NCBI GenBank assembly: GCA_945881835.1
Contig: CAMCVP010000012.1
Coordinates: 1 to 60,849, forward strand
Reading direction: 5' to 3'
Source of the DNA: Chryseobacterium gleum
GTDB lineage: Bacteria > Bacteroidota > Bacteroidia > Flavobacteriales_D > Sanyastnellaceae
Length of the DNA stretch: 60,849 nt
The notes under the pieces were generated by a model. The model saw nothing but the letters and a program-made list of their open reading frames with translations. It was not told where the DNA came from and ran no database searches. A program made the position numbers and the translations under genes. Below are positions 8,673-18,391 of the stretch, one piece after another (positions within the stretch are counted from its first letter, which is position 1; every line of letters begins with the position of its first letter).

Positions 8673-10397
8673 TTAAAAATTCATTTGATAAAGTAACATA
8701 AACTGACGAACATTGTAATTCTGTGTTGCATCGAAAGCATCGGTATTCTTGAAGTTCGAGAGGTTCATAGACAAACTAGACTTGTCTGAAAAACGGTAGC
8801 GAACTCCAGCTGCTTGCATGAATTCCTTTCCGTCTGTCTGATATTCTTTGAAGTTATAAATCTCAGAGAAGTTGTTTCTCACAGCCGTGTAATCAAATCC
8901 ATTGAACGCAACTTGTTGAAGACCTAACATAAGGTCCCAATTTTCCCAAAATTCGTATTCAGCGCCAATTGAAAATATTTTTGTTGAAAGGTCAACCGCA
9001 CGAACGTTCTCTTCTGCCTCGCGCGATGTGTTGTCGTTTCTGAATCTCACAGATACATCGAACAATTTATCCTTACTTCCGAAACGCTTGCTTAAATGCG
9101 CAACAGCCTTCACCTCAGAACGCATGAACTTACGAGGTAAGAACGTTCCTTCGCCACGTGTTTCTTGCAACATCAACTGCGTTGCAGAAATCTCGAACAA
9201 TTGTGTTGGATTAACATATCTCGCATTAACCGTTAATCCTTGTCTGTTCGGAGTAGCAGTTCCGTAAGGCGTAATGTTATCGTACTTCGGTTGCGTTAAC
9301 ATTAGGTTGGAAGAAAGCTGACGGTTGTATGCGTTAGACTCGCGCATTAAATCGAAGGCAGTAAGATTTCTTACCACCTGATCATTCGTAATTCTCCCGA
9401 AAGAAGTAGGCTGATAGTTGTAATTCACACGCTTGGTTTGCGCACCTGGACTGCGGAAATCTGAACTTACATATTTCCATCCCGCTTCAACACTTAAACC
9501 TTTCGACGAGTTAACACCCATCCATTTCGCATCGAATATCTTCCCTTTAGTCTCGGGTGAACCTTCAAATTTCTCGTAGTATGTTTTTGAAGTTCCTGCT
9601 TCCACATTCACTTTCATTTTCCAATTGGAAATATCTCTCTTCAACAATAAAGTACCTGTCGTTACTGGGTTGTGGAAGGTGCTTAAGTTTCTAGACGTTC
9701 CTTCAATATCGAAAAGAGTCACGTGATTCACTCCAATTTCAAGGAAATTACTTTGAACCAAATTCACGTTGTATCCAGCAAATAAGCGATCGTTGATGCT
9801 GCCAAAATCTGTCGTTCTAACACGTGTCGCCACCGTATGAAACTGCAACTCTTTCACAAACTTTGAAAACTGCAATCCGAATTCTGCCGCTGCTCCTTGC
9901 TGTCTCCATGAGCTATCTGCTGCATAGAAATTATCGTAATTCATCAAGCGCGTTTGTTGTTGAAACACAACAGGCCCTTGCGTAATAATTTCTTGTTGAG
10001 TGTTGGAAAGCGTGTATGGTGAAAGCTTGTAGTTGATGTCACCCAATTGGTAACGCACCACTCCACCGGCAACACCTTTGATATACAATTGACGAATGTC
10101 GAAGCTAACTCCAGATCCCCAGAATCCGCCGTAGTCGTTGCGCACACGCACCATACCTTGAATTTCGGTGTTTCTATTCGGACGAATATTCATTCCCAAG
10201 TCAACCAAAGTATGACCGCTGTTCATGCGTGGAATGGTAATGCTATCTTCCACTTCCTGACCAATTCTATCTCCGTAATAAAGTCCACGTGCAGCACCCG
10301 TGAAAACTACTTTACGTAAATCCTTTTCCTGTGCTGAAACGAACTGAGTCACTACAAGTGCAGCAATTCCAAAAACAATGTGTAATTTATTTTTCAT
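8673..10397 (-). CDS. Outer-membrane beta-barrel protein of the polysaccharide locus
   Basis: A 574-residue protein with a cleavable signal peptide (ending FVSAQ) and alternating hydrophobic and polar strands throughout. It ends in a terminal phenylalanine (LLYQMNF), the usual signal for BAM-dependent insertion. No plug domain, TonB box or OmpA domain is visible, so it is neither SusC nor a standard TonB receptor. I do not recognise a named family. It sits directly between a second barrel gene (1 bp overlap) and a lipoprotein gene (1 bp gap). The pair of barrels may provide oligosaccharide passage, or a surface scaffold, in place of SusC/SusD; this is inference from context. Confidence 0.65.
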   Translation of the reverse strand: MKNKLHIVFGIAALVVTQFVSAQEKDLRKVVFTGAARGLYYGDRIGQEVEDSITIPRMNSGHTLVDLGMNIRPNRNTEIQGMVRVRNDYGGFWGSGVSFDIRQLYIKGVAGGVVRYQLGDINYKLSPYTLSNTQQEIITQGPVVFQQQTRLMNYDNFYAADSSWRQQGAAAEFGLQFSKFVKELQFHTVATRVRTTDFGSINDRLFAGYNVNLVQSNFLEIGVNHVTLFDIEGTSRNLSTFHNPVTTGTLLLKRDISNWKMKVNVEAGTSKTYYEKFEGSPETKGKIFDAKWMGVNSSKGLSVEAGWKYVSSDFRSPGAQTKRVNYNYQPTSFGRITNDQVVRNLTAFDLMRESNAYNRQLSSNLMLTQPKYDNITPYGTATPNRQGLTVNARYVNPTQLFEISATQLMLQETRGEGTFLPRKFMRSEVKAVAHLSKRFGSKDKLFDVSVRFRNDNTSREAEENVRAVDLSTKIFSIGAEYEFWENWDLMLGLQQVAFNGFDYTAVRNNFSEIYNFKEYQTDGKEFMQAAGVRYRFSDKSSLSMNLSNFKNTDAFDATQNYNVRQFMLLYQMNF

Positions 10398-12349
10398 TAA
10401 AAAAACGCTTTTAATTCAACCACTAACTCTCTTCCATTGAAATGATCTAACGAGAAACTTTTATCTTCGAAAGAGAACCAACGATGACGTAAATAAAGTC
10501 TTGTATTTCTTCCCAATTCAACATCTACACCTAAGCCATAACCCTTTCCGTATTGGTTTCTAGGCCTTCTTGAAACTTCGTCAATATTGGTTAAGTAATT
10601 CGCAATGGTTCTCTCATATCCAATGTAACCGTTCAGCATAACCAAAGGTGTAAGTTCATAGTACACTTCTAATTCGGAAGAGTATTGACGAACATAAGCC
10701 TTCTCGTTGGTTACAACAATGGGCGAGAATTTTCTTCCGGCACTTTGCATTTGTAACAACGAAAACAAAAACACTTTATGCGCTCCAATTTTTCCCTGAT
10801 ACTTCATTTGCGCTTCGGCTACATTGAAGTGCTTCTTATTTATAACCACACCGGAGCTATCGTCTGAAAGCTGAACAGATTCGTAAGTGTCTCTGTAGAT
10901 ATCTGAATATCTTCCATATGGTCCAACATTAGCCGGATACTGCCAACGCCAGAAGCGAGAGCGCGTAACGCTGTTTACAGGGTGACCGTATGTGATGATT
11001 GCCGCTGCAGCTTCTAATTCCGAAGAAGCACCCATACCTCCACTGAACTTAAATTTCTTAGTTCCCCACTGAACATTCAAGTTCAATCCTTGACGGTTGT
11101 TAGTCATTTGACCTAAGCGAATCATAGAACTTCCAAAGGGTTGTAGCAAAGAAGAGCTACCAACACCTCCAGCAGGAATCTCATTTGCAGCATACTCTTG
11201 TGTTGCTGTATTCCAAAAAATTGCAGTGTTGTTAACGACTCTCGGACTTAAACGAAAGGCGTGAACTTCCAAGATTGGTCTTCTGCCAATAACCGGGGTA
11301 GACCAGCGCAATTGAAGTGCCTCGCCCCATTTTCCCTGATGTCTAGGACTGAAATATTTACCTACACCCATTTCCGCTTTAAGCGTATGACCTTTGATAT
11401 TGGTCACACCTTCGAAAGTAATTACGTTAAGCCCAAAAGCCTCACGCGCAAGGCTATCTGTATAGTTAACACTGTTGAACGTATTCAACGCCATAAAGCC
11501 ATTTTTCTTTCCTTTGTGAAGTAGTTTTCCTCCGTATGAATAATTTGGAACGACAGAAAAACCACCGTTGATTTCACTCTTTCCAACCATACCTAAGAGA
11601 TAAAAATTCTTGGGTAATTCTTTTCCTTCTATCACTGCGCCTTGGAAGGCACGGTTACCCCAACGCGAATCTTGATCTATACTTCCTTGATCGAAGTATT
11701 GCTGATATCTTGAAGCCGCGCTGTTTCCCATAGGATCCCACGGGTTTCTTTCAAACAACATAAAACGATTGTATCCGCGGAAAGAACCGAAGGTCAAATC
11801 AGAAATACTCAACCATTGAATACCACCCACGCGTACGCCCCATTGTCCGTATTTCGTTTTGAAATTACCGTACAAATTCATTCCCAACATTGTTCCCAAA
11901 TTTCCACCTAGCGCAACCGTTCCTAAAGGTTTCTGAATACTCGGACGAAGTGAGTCGGCCACTTGCGCGCCGTAGGAAGGGTTAATGACTCCGTTTAAAA
12001 ATTGGAACATTCTTAAATCGAATCCCCAACTTGATTTGTCTGAAAATTGTCCTGCGACATTCACCAATAAATTCGGCAGCTGCTCATCGTCACCAATGAA
12101 AAAACTACGTGGAAGAACTGTATCTGTTGGAATCGTTCGTTGATATGGGTTGTTCTGTTTGGTGTAGGTTCCGAAAAAACGATAGAACCCTGAAACACTT
12201 ATCTTTCCTGGGGTTAGAGAATCCTTCTTCGGATAAAGTCCGTATGAAGAAGTGAGGTTGTCAACCTGTCCCCACGCACCATTTCCTTCAACCAGAATTA
12301 GAAGTGCTAACAGAGAAAACAGATATTTAAAATTAGACTTCATTCGCAT
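10397..12349 (-). CDS. Large outer-membrane beta-barrel protein of the polysaccharide locus
   Basis: This 650-residue protein has a signal peptide (hydrophobic core FSLLALLILVEG, cleavage near GAWGQ) and barrel-type strands to its C-terminal pair of phenylalanines (VVELKAFF). No plug or periplasmic domain is seen. A central part contains repeated turn motifs rich in Asn and Gly, as in large porin-like barrels. The reading frame opens MRMKSN, so the start could be residue 1 or 3. It overlaps the stop of the upstream GH-A glycosidase gene and the start of the second barrel gene by 1 bp each. This degree of coupling argues that enzyme and barrels act together at the outer membrane. I recognise no named family. 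Confidence 0.65.
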   Translation of the reverse strand: MRMKSNFKYLFSLLALLILVEGNGAWGQVDNLTSSYGLYPKKDSLTPGKISVSGFYRFFGTYTKQNNPYQRTIPTDTVLPRSFFIGDDEQLPNLLVNVAGQFSDKSSWGFDLRMFQFLNGVINPSYGAQVADSLRPSIQKPLGTVALGGNLGTMLGMNLYGNFKTKYGQWGVRVGGIQWLSISDLTFGSFRGYNRFMLFERNPWDPMGNSAASRYQQYFDQGSIDQDSRWGNRAFQGAVIEGKELPKNFYLLGMVGKSEINGGFSVVPNYSYGGKLLHKGKKNGFMALNTFNSVNYTDSLAREAFGLNVITFEGVTNIKGHTLKAEMGVGKYFSPRHQGKWGEALQLRWSTPVIGRRPILEVHAFRLSPRVVNNTAIFWNTATQEYAANEIPAGGVGSSSLLQPFGSSMIRLGQMTNNRQGLNLNVQWGTKKFKFSGGMGASSELEAAAAIITYGHPVNSVTRSRFWRWQYPANVGPYGRYSDIYRDTYESVQLSDDSSGVVINKKHFNVAEAQMKYQGKIGAHKVFLFSLLQMQSAGRKFSPIVVTNEKAYVRQYSSELEVYYELTPLVMLNGYIGYERTIANYLTNIDEVSRRPRNQYGKGYGLGVDVELGRNTRLYLRHRWFSFEDKSFSLDHFNGRELVVELKAFF

Positions 12350-13698
12350 TAAGGTTGAAAATCGATTCGTTTGAAAGAGACTGCGCGCTTCGGTGCTTGT
12401 CCTTCTTTTCGTGGCATCACATAAAACGGCACATTCGTATAAGCGTAATGACCGTTTCCATCTACTGTCTCAAAAAATAATCGATACGCACCCTCAGTGG
12501 AAGGAGCGAAAAACCTAGCGCTTGTTGATGTTTTCTTTTTGAATAGTCCTGCAATAGGTGTTGGCGCGCTTTCCGCATCTCCACCCGATTTTATGTCGCG
12601 GCTCTCGGGAACAATCACCCAAGAAGATTTCAATAAATCGCCATCGGCATCTTTCACGAAAGCACTGACTTCGTAGATTTCATCCGCTGTTATGGCAATG
12701 TACTCTCCTTTCTTTTTTCCATTCACTAGAACAGAATCCAAAACAGGAGTTCTGTTTTTTACAGTTCCAGGTTTCCAAATGTCTTGAAGAACTTCAACAG
12801 CTTCCGACGCATTTCCTTCAGCAGAAAATAATCCGTACCACGTTGATGTGGTCTCTTGTTTGTGTCCCCACAAGAACACATATGAACCGATGCAATAATT
12901 TTTATCAGCTTCAATCTCGTTCGACAAACGCTCTCTGTATGATTTCGCTTTTTCTGAACTGCTTTGTTCCACCGGAGCGCCCCATTTTGTTTTAGCTACT
13001 TCCCAATGTCCGTTAGGTCCCCACTCGGTAATCATATAAGGACCCTCCCATCCGAAGCTTCTGATGTTCTTTCTCACACCGGCAATATCGCCGTAGGTAT
13101 TCACGCAATAGATATCGATTTCTGGAGCGTCGCGAAGAATCAACTTGACTTCCTTATCATCCAATCCAGCCGTTACAGTAGAAGCTGGGTGGTTGGGATC
13201 CACTTCATGTATGAATTTCGCGATGTCATTGATAGCAGCCCAAACGCGGGTGTTCGAGTAAAACAGATCCACCTCGTTTCCTATTCCCCACATTAACAAG
13301 GCCGGGTGATCTTTGTATTGAAGAATAACTTTTTTGAATCCTTCCAACTGCGCTGCCACTTTCTTTTCGTCGTTGTAATCGAACCCGTGACGCTCATGCT
13401 GAACCCAAAGTCCTAACATTACTGTAAGTCCTTTGGAATGAGCCTCGTCTAAAATTTCTTGCGCATTGTCTGTGCTCCAAGTACGAATAGAATTTCCGCC
13501 TATTTCAACCAATTTATCGAGTTGAACATTTCCTCCTGCTCCGCGAACCTCATAGGCCTTTCCGTTTCTCGACATATGCCAAACCCCAGCTTCATCTTGC
13601 ACCAATGAAACCGGAATCGCCTGAGCACTTACCGCCGCAGCACTGAAGAAAAGGGCTAAGTATATAAACAAGCAGAATAGATTAATGTTTTTTATCAT
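12349..13698 (-). CDS. Secreted clan GH-A glycosidase (GH2-like TIM barrel)
   Basis: First gene of the leftward operon. I place the start at 13698 (MIKNINLFCLFIYLAL) because it yields a clean signal peptide ending VSAQA; an upstream in-frame start at 13758 would add 20 residues and bury it. The catalytic barrel carries clan GH-A hallmarks: WGIGNEVDL near residue 145 (acid/base Glu after Asn) and YMITEWGPNGHWE near residue 228 (nucleophile Glu). A C-terminal beta-sandwich (about 320-450) follows. The overall look is closest to GH2-type catalytic domains lacking the usual N-terminal sandwich domains; other GH-A families that act on beta-1,3-glucan cannot be excluded. In context it probably attacks the same beta-glucan as the GH16 and GH3 enzymes. 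Confidence 0.75.
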   Translation of the reverse strand: MIKNINLFCLFIYLALFFSAAAVSAQAIPVSLVQDEAGVWHMSRNGKAYEVRGAGGNVQLDKLVEIGGNSIRTWSTDNAQEILDEAHSKGLTVMLGLWVQHERHGFDYNDEKKVAAQLEGFKKVILQYKDHPALLMWGIGNEVDLFYSNTRVWAAINDIAKFIHEVDPNHPASTVTAGLDDKEVKLILRDAPEIDIYCVNTYGDIAGVRKNIRSFGWEGPYMITEWGPNGHWEVAKTKWGAPVEQSSSEKAKSYRERLSNEIEADKNYCIGSYVFLWGHKQETTSTWYGLFSAEGNASEAVEVLQDIWKPGTVKNRTPVLDSVLVNGKKKGEYIAITADEIYEVSAFVKDADGDLLKSSWVIVPESRDIKSGGDAESAPTPIAGLFKKKTSTSARFFAPSTEGAYRLFFETVDGNGHYAYTNVPFYVMPRKEGQAPKRAVSFKRIDFQP

Positions 13699-13768
13699 AA
13701 ATTCATTTAAGATGAAGGAATTTGCGGCAAAGTACACAACATTTGACAAAACATTCACACATTGAAAA

Positions 13769-13804
13769 CAAATGTATTAAAACCTTTTTGTATAAAGTAC
13801 AATT
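13769..13804 (-). promoter_or_regulatory. Candidate promoter of the leftward polysaccharide operon
   Basis: Read on the minus strand, 13776-13769 is TACATTTG, a perfect match to the Bacteroidota -7 box TAnnTTTG, 70 bp before the GH-A start codon. The nearest upstream TTG belongs to the shared palindrome at 13785-13804, with a rather long 23-base spacer. If right, a single operator would serve both divergent transcripts. Confidence 0.4.
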
Positions 13805-13816
13805 TCTCTAAATTAG
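13785..13816 (+). promoter_or_regulatory. Promoter and TTGT-N7-ACAA operator of the 324-residue CBM protein gene
   Basis: TTTTTGTATAAAGTACAATT (13785-13804) contains the inverted pair TTGT/ACAA separated by 7 bases. Its TTG (13788-13790) is followed after 18 bases by TAAATTAG (13809-13816), a near match to the -7 box. The same arrangement precedes the genes at 15693 and 18477. A repressor bound here would cover the promoter spacer. Confidence 0.7.
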
Positions 13817-13830
13817 CAAAAAACTAGATC

Positions 13831-14805
13831 ATGAAAAAAATTCTATTTGCAATTCTTTCAATTTTTTCTTTGAGTGCGGCTGCTCAAGTAGATGTTACCT
13901 TTCAAGTTGACATGAACGACGTAACCGAATTCACTACTCCGGAGGTCAATGGCATCTTCAACGCATGGTGCGGAAACTGCGCGCCGATGAGCGATGCCGA
14001 CGGTGATGGTGTTTGGGATTTAACTATTTCTCTAGCGCCAGGAACTTATGAATACAAATATTCATTCGATAACTGGACGGGTCAAGAGACTTTAGTTCCT
14101 GGAAGTTCATGCACAATGACTACCGGCATATATACCAATCGTGTTCTTAACGTCTCTGTAGCTGATTCTTTGCCTGTTGTGTGTTGGGGAAGCTGCGAAG
14201 CTTGCGGAATATCATCTGGTCCTTACAATATCATGTTTGTTGTGGACATGAATGCCAGTGGAACAACATTCACCACTCCTGAAGTCAACGGAACATTCAA
14301 CAACTGGTGCGGAGGTTGTGCACCAATGAGCGATGCCAACGCCGACAACATTTGGGAATTGACTATTCCATTGAACACAGGGATATACGAATATAAGTAC
14401 GCGTATGACACTTGGGCTGGCTCTGAAGCGCTTACTGCAGGAGATCCTTGCACAGTGACAAATTCAGGTTTCACGAACAGAACGTTGGACGTAACCGGAA
14501 CGCTTGTTATGGACACCGTTTGTTACGGAACATGCATTAGCTGTGGAGGAATAAATGTGAATGAAATCAGTGCTGAAGGATTCTCAATTTACCCTAATCC
14601 CGTTCAAAATTCATTCATGATTCAAAGTGCAAACTTGGTGAAAGCCATTTCAATAATAGACAACACTGGAAAGCGTATAACACTTCCAACTGTAACATTG
14701 AATAACAATGTTCAAGTGAACACTGAATCTCTTTCTACAGGAATTTACCACGTGCAAGTAGTTACCGCAAAAGGCGCGACTACACAGCGTTTCGTGAAGT
14801 TGTAA
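13831..14805 (+). CDS. Secreted protein with two CBM48/20-like repeats and T9SS sorting domain
   Basis: 324 residues: signal peptide ending SAAAQ, two repeats of about 105 residues (about 19-122 and 130-235), and a T9SS type A C-terminal domain (SIYPNPVQNSF to the final KL). Each repeat has the plan VTFQVDM, TTPEVNG(I/T)FN.WCG.C.PMSDA..D..W, G(T/I)YEYKY, C(T).T, VC(W/Y)G(S/T)C..C. The GxFNxW / YEYKF pattern is that of glycogen-binding E-set modules (CBM48/CBM20); the extra cysteines, including WCGxC, suggest disulphide pinning outside the cell. No catalytic domain is present, so it is probably a cell-surface or secreted glycan binder. It is divergent from the glycosidase operon and convergent with the Nudix regulator gene. 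Confidence 0.8.
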   Translation: MKKILFAILSIFSLSAAAQVDVTFQVDMNDVTEFTTPEVNGIFNAWCGNCAPMSDADGDGVWDLTISLAPGTYEYKYSFDNWTGQETLVPGSSCTMTTGIYTNRVLNVSVADSLPVVCWGSCEACGISSGPYNIMFVVDMNASGTTFTTPEVNGTFNNWCGGCAPMSDANADNIWELTIPLNTGIYEYKYAYDTWAGSEALTAGDPCTVTNSGFTNRTLDVTGTLVMDTVCYGTCISCGGINVNEISAEGFSIYPNPVQNSFMIQSANLVKAISIIDNTGKRITLPTVTLNNNVQVNTESLSTGIYHVQVVTAKGATTQRFVKL

Positions 14806-14812
14806 GAAGAAG

Positions 14813-15556
14813 TTAAAACTCGAAAACAAACCCTTTGTCGCGATACTGTTTAAACAGTTTCGCGTCGAAGCGGTATAAGCTAGAAGGACGATGACGCACA
14901 TTTTGTTGTGACTCGTCCAATCGCTTTAAGAATTTCAACCCGTTGATTTTCTTTCTGAAATTACCCTTGTCAAATTCCCGTTGCAATATCGTTTCGAAAA
15001 TTGCTTGGAATTCGGTGAGGGTAAATTTTTCTGGAAGAACCTTGCTCCAAAGTGGTTCTGCTACTATTATATCTTTCAACGCTCGAAAACTTTCATTCAA
15101 AATCTCCTTGTGATCGAAGGCTAATTTCGGCATGCGTTTAATGCTGTGCCACTTGGTCTGCTTCGCCCATTTGGAAGGAAGCGGATTAATGTCCATGAGT
15201 TCAACAAGAGCAATGTATCCCACGGTAATTACACGACCAAGCGGATGACGGTTTACTTCTCCGAAGGTATGCACTTGTCTCATGGCCACGTCCGACAGAG
15301 AAGTGAGGTCGTTCAATACACGCTTCGCTGAATCGTCAAGATCTTCATACGGATAAACCAAGTCACCAGGAAGTGCCCAGTAATCTTGAAAAGGATCTGT
15401 GCCTCTTTGAATAAGCAATACTTTCAGTTCCCTCTCATGATAACCGAAAATGACACAGTCGACAGAAAAAGCCGACTTGAAAAACTCGTCTATTGGAATC
15501 GAATAAATATCGTCTTGCTCTATTCTCGTCTTTGAAATTTTCTTTGAAATTGCCAT
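14813..15556 (-). CDS. Nudix/winged-helix transcriptional regulator (NrtR/AraR-like), degenerate Nudix box
   Basis: The 247-residue protein joins a Nudix fold (about residues 28-155; VDCVIFGYHERELKVLLIQRG, then WALPGDLV) to a C-terminal winged helix (about 165-247). The catalytic Nudix box G-x5-E-x7-REuxEExGu is eroded: the REuxEE core reads KRVLND, so hydrolysis is unlikely and sugar or nucleotide sensing is expected, as established for NrtR and for the Bacteroides arabinose regulator AraR. It lies between two CBM genes, convergent with one and divergent from the other. Three flanking promoters share one palindrome, and a further copy (15596-15615) lies in its own upstream region, so autoregulation is plausible. 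The assignment of ligand (a glucan breakdown product) is inference. Confidence 0.85.
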   Translation of the reverse strand: MAISKKISKTRIEQDDIYSIPIDEFFKSAFSVDCVIFGYHERELKVLLIQRGTDPFQDYWALPGDLVYPYEDLDDSAKRVLNDLTSLSDVAMRQVHTFGEVNRHPLGRVITVGYIALVELMDINPLPSKWAKQTKWHSIKRMPKLAFDHKEILNESFRALKDIIVAEPLWSKVLPEKFTLTEFQAIFETILQREFDKGNFRKKINGLKFLKRLDESQQNVRHRPSSLYRFDAKLFKQYRDKGFVFEF

Positions 15557-15595
15557 TTCACAAATTTGAACGAAATAAATGAGATTTATTGGGAC

Positions 15596-15662
15596 TTTTT
15601 GTAAAAACTACAATTTTTTTTCAAAAAGTGTTTTTGTCTATAGTACAATTACTATATATTCG
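15596..15662 (+). promoter_or_regulatory. Double TTGT-N7-ACAA operator and promoter of the 883-residue CBM protein gene
   Basis: Site A is TTTTTGTAAAAACTACAATT (15596-15615); site B is TTTTTGTCTATAGTACAATT (15631-15650), 35 bp downstream. Site B provides the TTG (15634-15636), with an 18-base spacer to TATATTCG (15655-15662). Site A lies nearer the divergently transcribed Nudix regulator gene. The two sites 35 bp apart could allow cooperative binding. Confidence 0.72.
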
Positions 15663-15692
15663 CCCATACCTAAAAATTAATAAATAACCAAA

Positions 15693-18344
15693 ATGAAAAA
15701 GATTTACCTACTCTTTTTGCTCTTAACGTCTTACTTAGGAGCAAACGCATTTGATGTCACGTTCAGCGTAGACATGAATGGCACTGGGCTTTCCAACGTT
15801 TCCATTAATGGAACATTCAACAACTGGTGTGGCTATTGTTCGCCAATGACAGACGCGAATGCTGACGGCATTTGGGAAATAACGATTCCGCTAACTGCGG
15901 GTTCATACGAATACAAGTTCACGGCTACTTCTGGTGCCGCTTGGGAAAATTTAGCCCCAGGATCTTCTTGCACTGTAACTAACTTCGGTTTTACCAATCG
16001 CTCATTAGCTGTAACAGCAGACGCTACCTTGCCTACTGTATGTTGGCAGTCTTGCGTTTCTTGTAATCAAGCACCACCGAGCTACAACGTCACTTTCCAA
16101 GTGGATATGACTAACGTGACTGGTTTCACTACACCTACTGTGAATGGTTCATTCGACGGATGGTGCGGAAACTGTCACCCATTGACCGACGCGAATGCAG
16201 ATGGTGTTTGGGAAACAACGCTTTCACTTCCTGCCGGAACATACGAATACAAATTTGCTTACGATAACTGGGCTGGACAAGAAACATTAATCGCAGGTAC
16301 AAGCTGTACCGTTACAAATTCAGGTTACACGAATAGAGCTGTTACGGTATCAGCAAATGCAACATTACCTGTTGTTTGTTGGGCATCTTGTGTAGCTTGT
16401 TCTTCTGTACCACCAAGCTATACTGTAACCTTCCGCGTGAACATGCAAAACCAAACCGGATTCACTACACCAGAAGTAAACGGTACATTCAACAACTGGT
16501 GCGGAAACTGTAACCCATTGACCGATGCTAACGGTGACGGTGTTTGGGAAACAACTCTAACTCTCCAAGCAGGTTCATACGAATACAAATTCTCAGCAGA
16601 CGGATGGGGATCTCAAGAAAGCCTTACGCAAGGTTCTCCTTGCACGATTACCCCGAATGGATATACTAATCGTTCATTAAGCTTAACAGCTAACACAACT
16701 TTAGATATCGTTTGTTGGGGATCTTGCACCGATTGTACTCCTTCAACTATTCCCGGTTGCACAGCATCTACTGCTGTCAATTACAATGCAGCTGCAACTT
16801 CTGATGACGGTACTTGTCTTTATGCAACAGTCTTTAATGTTGACATGAATTGCGCGGGCACTGCATTCACAAATGTTTATGTAACAGGTCCATGGTGCGG
16901 ATGGTGTGCTGCTGAAGTTTACAACGTCTTGACCGACTCTAACAACGATGGCATTTACACTGTATCGGTTAACCTTCCTGCTGGAAACGTTGAGTACAAA
17001 TACATGGTAGACAACTGGGCTTCTCAAGAGAACTTAATTGATGACATGCAAAACGGTGGAACTTGTGCGCCAGTAACTGACTACACGAACTACGCAAATC
17101 GTCAAAGCCCAACAGGTCAAGTGAAAAATGACGTTTACGGAAGATGTTCTGCTTGTCCTGTATTAGGATGTACAAGCGCTACGGCTTGTAACTATAACGC
17201 TCTTGCAACAGAAGATGATGCATCTTGCCAATTCATTCCTACTATTCCAGCTGTTGTAACTGGAGAAACTTATGCATGTGCATTCTTAACGGGAGGAACT
17301 ACAACCTATTCAACACCAGCAGTTGCTAACACAACTTACCAATGGATTGCACCAGCAGGAATGACAATCGTAAGCGGACAAGGAACAAACACTATCACGG
17401 TTTCTTTCGGAAGTGCTTTCATTACCTCAAGTTTGAAGGTTCGCGCTGTTACCACATGCGGCGCTAGCTTATACAAACTTTTCCAAGTGAAGCGTGCTGC
17501 TCCTGCGAGACCAACAGCACTAACGTCTACCGCTACTAAAGCTTGCCCAGGTGATGTTGTTGTTTACACAGCAACGGCTATGGCGGGTGCTACAACGTAC
17601 AACTGGACTGCTCCAACAGGTGCTACAGTTACAGCTGGACAAGGAACGAATGTTGCTACAATTACTTTCAACAGTGGTTTCACTGCTTCAGGTATTGTAT
17701 CGGTTACAGCTTCAAACGGTTGCGGTGTTAGCTTGTCTAAAACAAAATCAATTTCCTTGAATACCATTCCACTTACGCCAAGCGTAATTACTGGAACAAG
17801 AACGGTTTCTCAAAACCAAACTGCAGTTCCATACTCTGTAGTGAACGTTGCTGGTTTAACTTACAACTGGACAATCGCTTCGAATTTCGGTACAATTGCA
17901 TCTGGACAAGGTAGCAACGCCATCACCGTGAATGCTTCAAACATCATTGGTACTGGTTACACTATGTCTGTAACTGCTTCAAACGGTTGTGGAACTTCTC
18001 CAGTGCGCGCTATTGCTAATTTGAAAATTGTTGCGGGTGTAAGTGCTCTTGAATTAGCTGAAACTCCTTCAACTGAGTTAGAGAAAACAGATGTAGTAAG
18101 CGCAGCAAACATGACAATCTTCCCTAATCCAGCAAGCGATTTCGTAACGCTTCAAATGGAGAATATAGAAGAAGGTACAGTTGCTCAAATTACAATCTAT
18201 GATCTAACTGGAAAGCAAGTGTTCAACATGCAATCAACTTCGAATTTGCAAATCTTAAATGTGAGCCAATTCGCGAAGGGTATGTATGTTATTCATGTGA
18301 ATACAACGAACCAAAACTTCGTTCAAAAGTTACAAGTGAAGTAA
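15693..18344 (+). CDS. Secreted multi-domain CBM48/20-like protein with Ig-like domains and T9SS signal
   Basis: 883 residues: signal peptide (ending GANAF), three cysteine-pinned CBM48/20-like repeats (about 20-125, 130-235, 237-345), a Bacteroidota CTxxxxxNYNxxAxxDDGTC motif (about 351-373), a variant CBM-like module (about 375-480; GPWCGWC, VEYKYMVDNWASQENL), a second such motif (about 487-510), PKD/Ig-like domains (about 515-785, with ANTTYQWIAPAG and TYNWTAPTG strands), and a T9SS type A sorting domain (about 800-883). No glycosidase domain is visible. The repeats are similar at DNA level, indicating internal duplication. It should be exported by T9SS and bind glycan at or near the surface. 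A strong terminator follows at 18392. Confidence 0.82.
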   Translation: MKKIYLLFLLLTSYLGANAFDVTFSVDMNGTGLSNVSINGTFNNWCGYCSPMTDANADGIWEITIPLTAGSYEYKFTATSGAAWENLAPGSSCTVTNFGFTNRSLAVTADATLPTVCWQSCVSCNQAPPSYNVTFQVDMTNVTGFTTPTVNGSFDGWCGNCHPLTDANADGVWETTLSLPAGTYEYKFAYDNWAGQETLIAGTSCTVTNSGYTNRAVTVSANATLPVVCWASCVACSSVPPSYTVTFRVNMQNQTGFTTPEVNGTFNNWCGNCNPLTDANGDGVWETTLTLQAGSYEYKFSADGWGSQESLTQGSPCTITPNGYTNRSLSLTANTTLDIVCWGSCTDCTPSTIPGCTASTAVNYNAAATSDDGTCLYATVFNVDMNCAGTAFTNVYVTGPWCGWCAAEVYNVLTDSNNDGIYTVSVNLPAGNVEYKYMVDNWASQENLIDDMQNGGTCAPVTDYTNYANRQSPTGQVKNDVYGRCSACPVLGCTSATACNYNALATEDDASCQFIPTIPAVVTGETYACAFLTGGTTTYSTPAVANTTYQWIAPAGMTIVSGQGTNTITVSFGSAFITSSLKVRAVTTCGASLYKLFQVKRAAPARPTALTSTATKACPGDVVVYTATAMAGATTYNWTAPTGATVTAGQGTNVATITFNSGFTASGIVSVTASNGCGVSLSKTKSISLNTIPLTPSVITGTRTVSQNQTAVPYSVVNVAGLTYNWTIASNFGTIASGQGSNAITVNASNIIGTGYTMSVTASNGCGTSPVRAIANLKIVAGVSALELAETPSTELEKTDVVSAANMTIFPNPASDFVTLQMENIEEGTVAQITIYDLTGKQVFNMQSTSNLQILNVSQFAKGMYVIHVNTTNQNFVQKLQVK

Positions 18345-18391
18345 TTCACTCAATCACTTAAGTATATAAAATACTTTAGTTTAAAAAAGTT

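Noticed and set aside
3332-13698. Canonical SusC/SusD polysaccharide utilisation locus
   Set aside because: Neither barrel has a plug or TonB-box and no SusD-like TPR lipoprotein is present.
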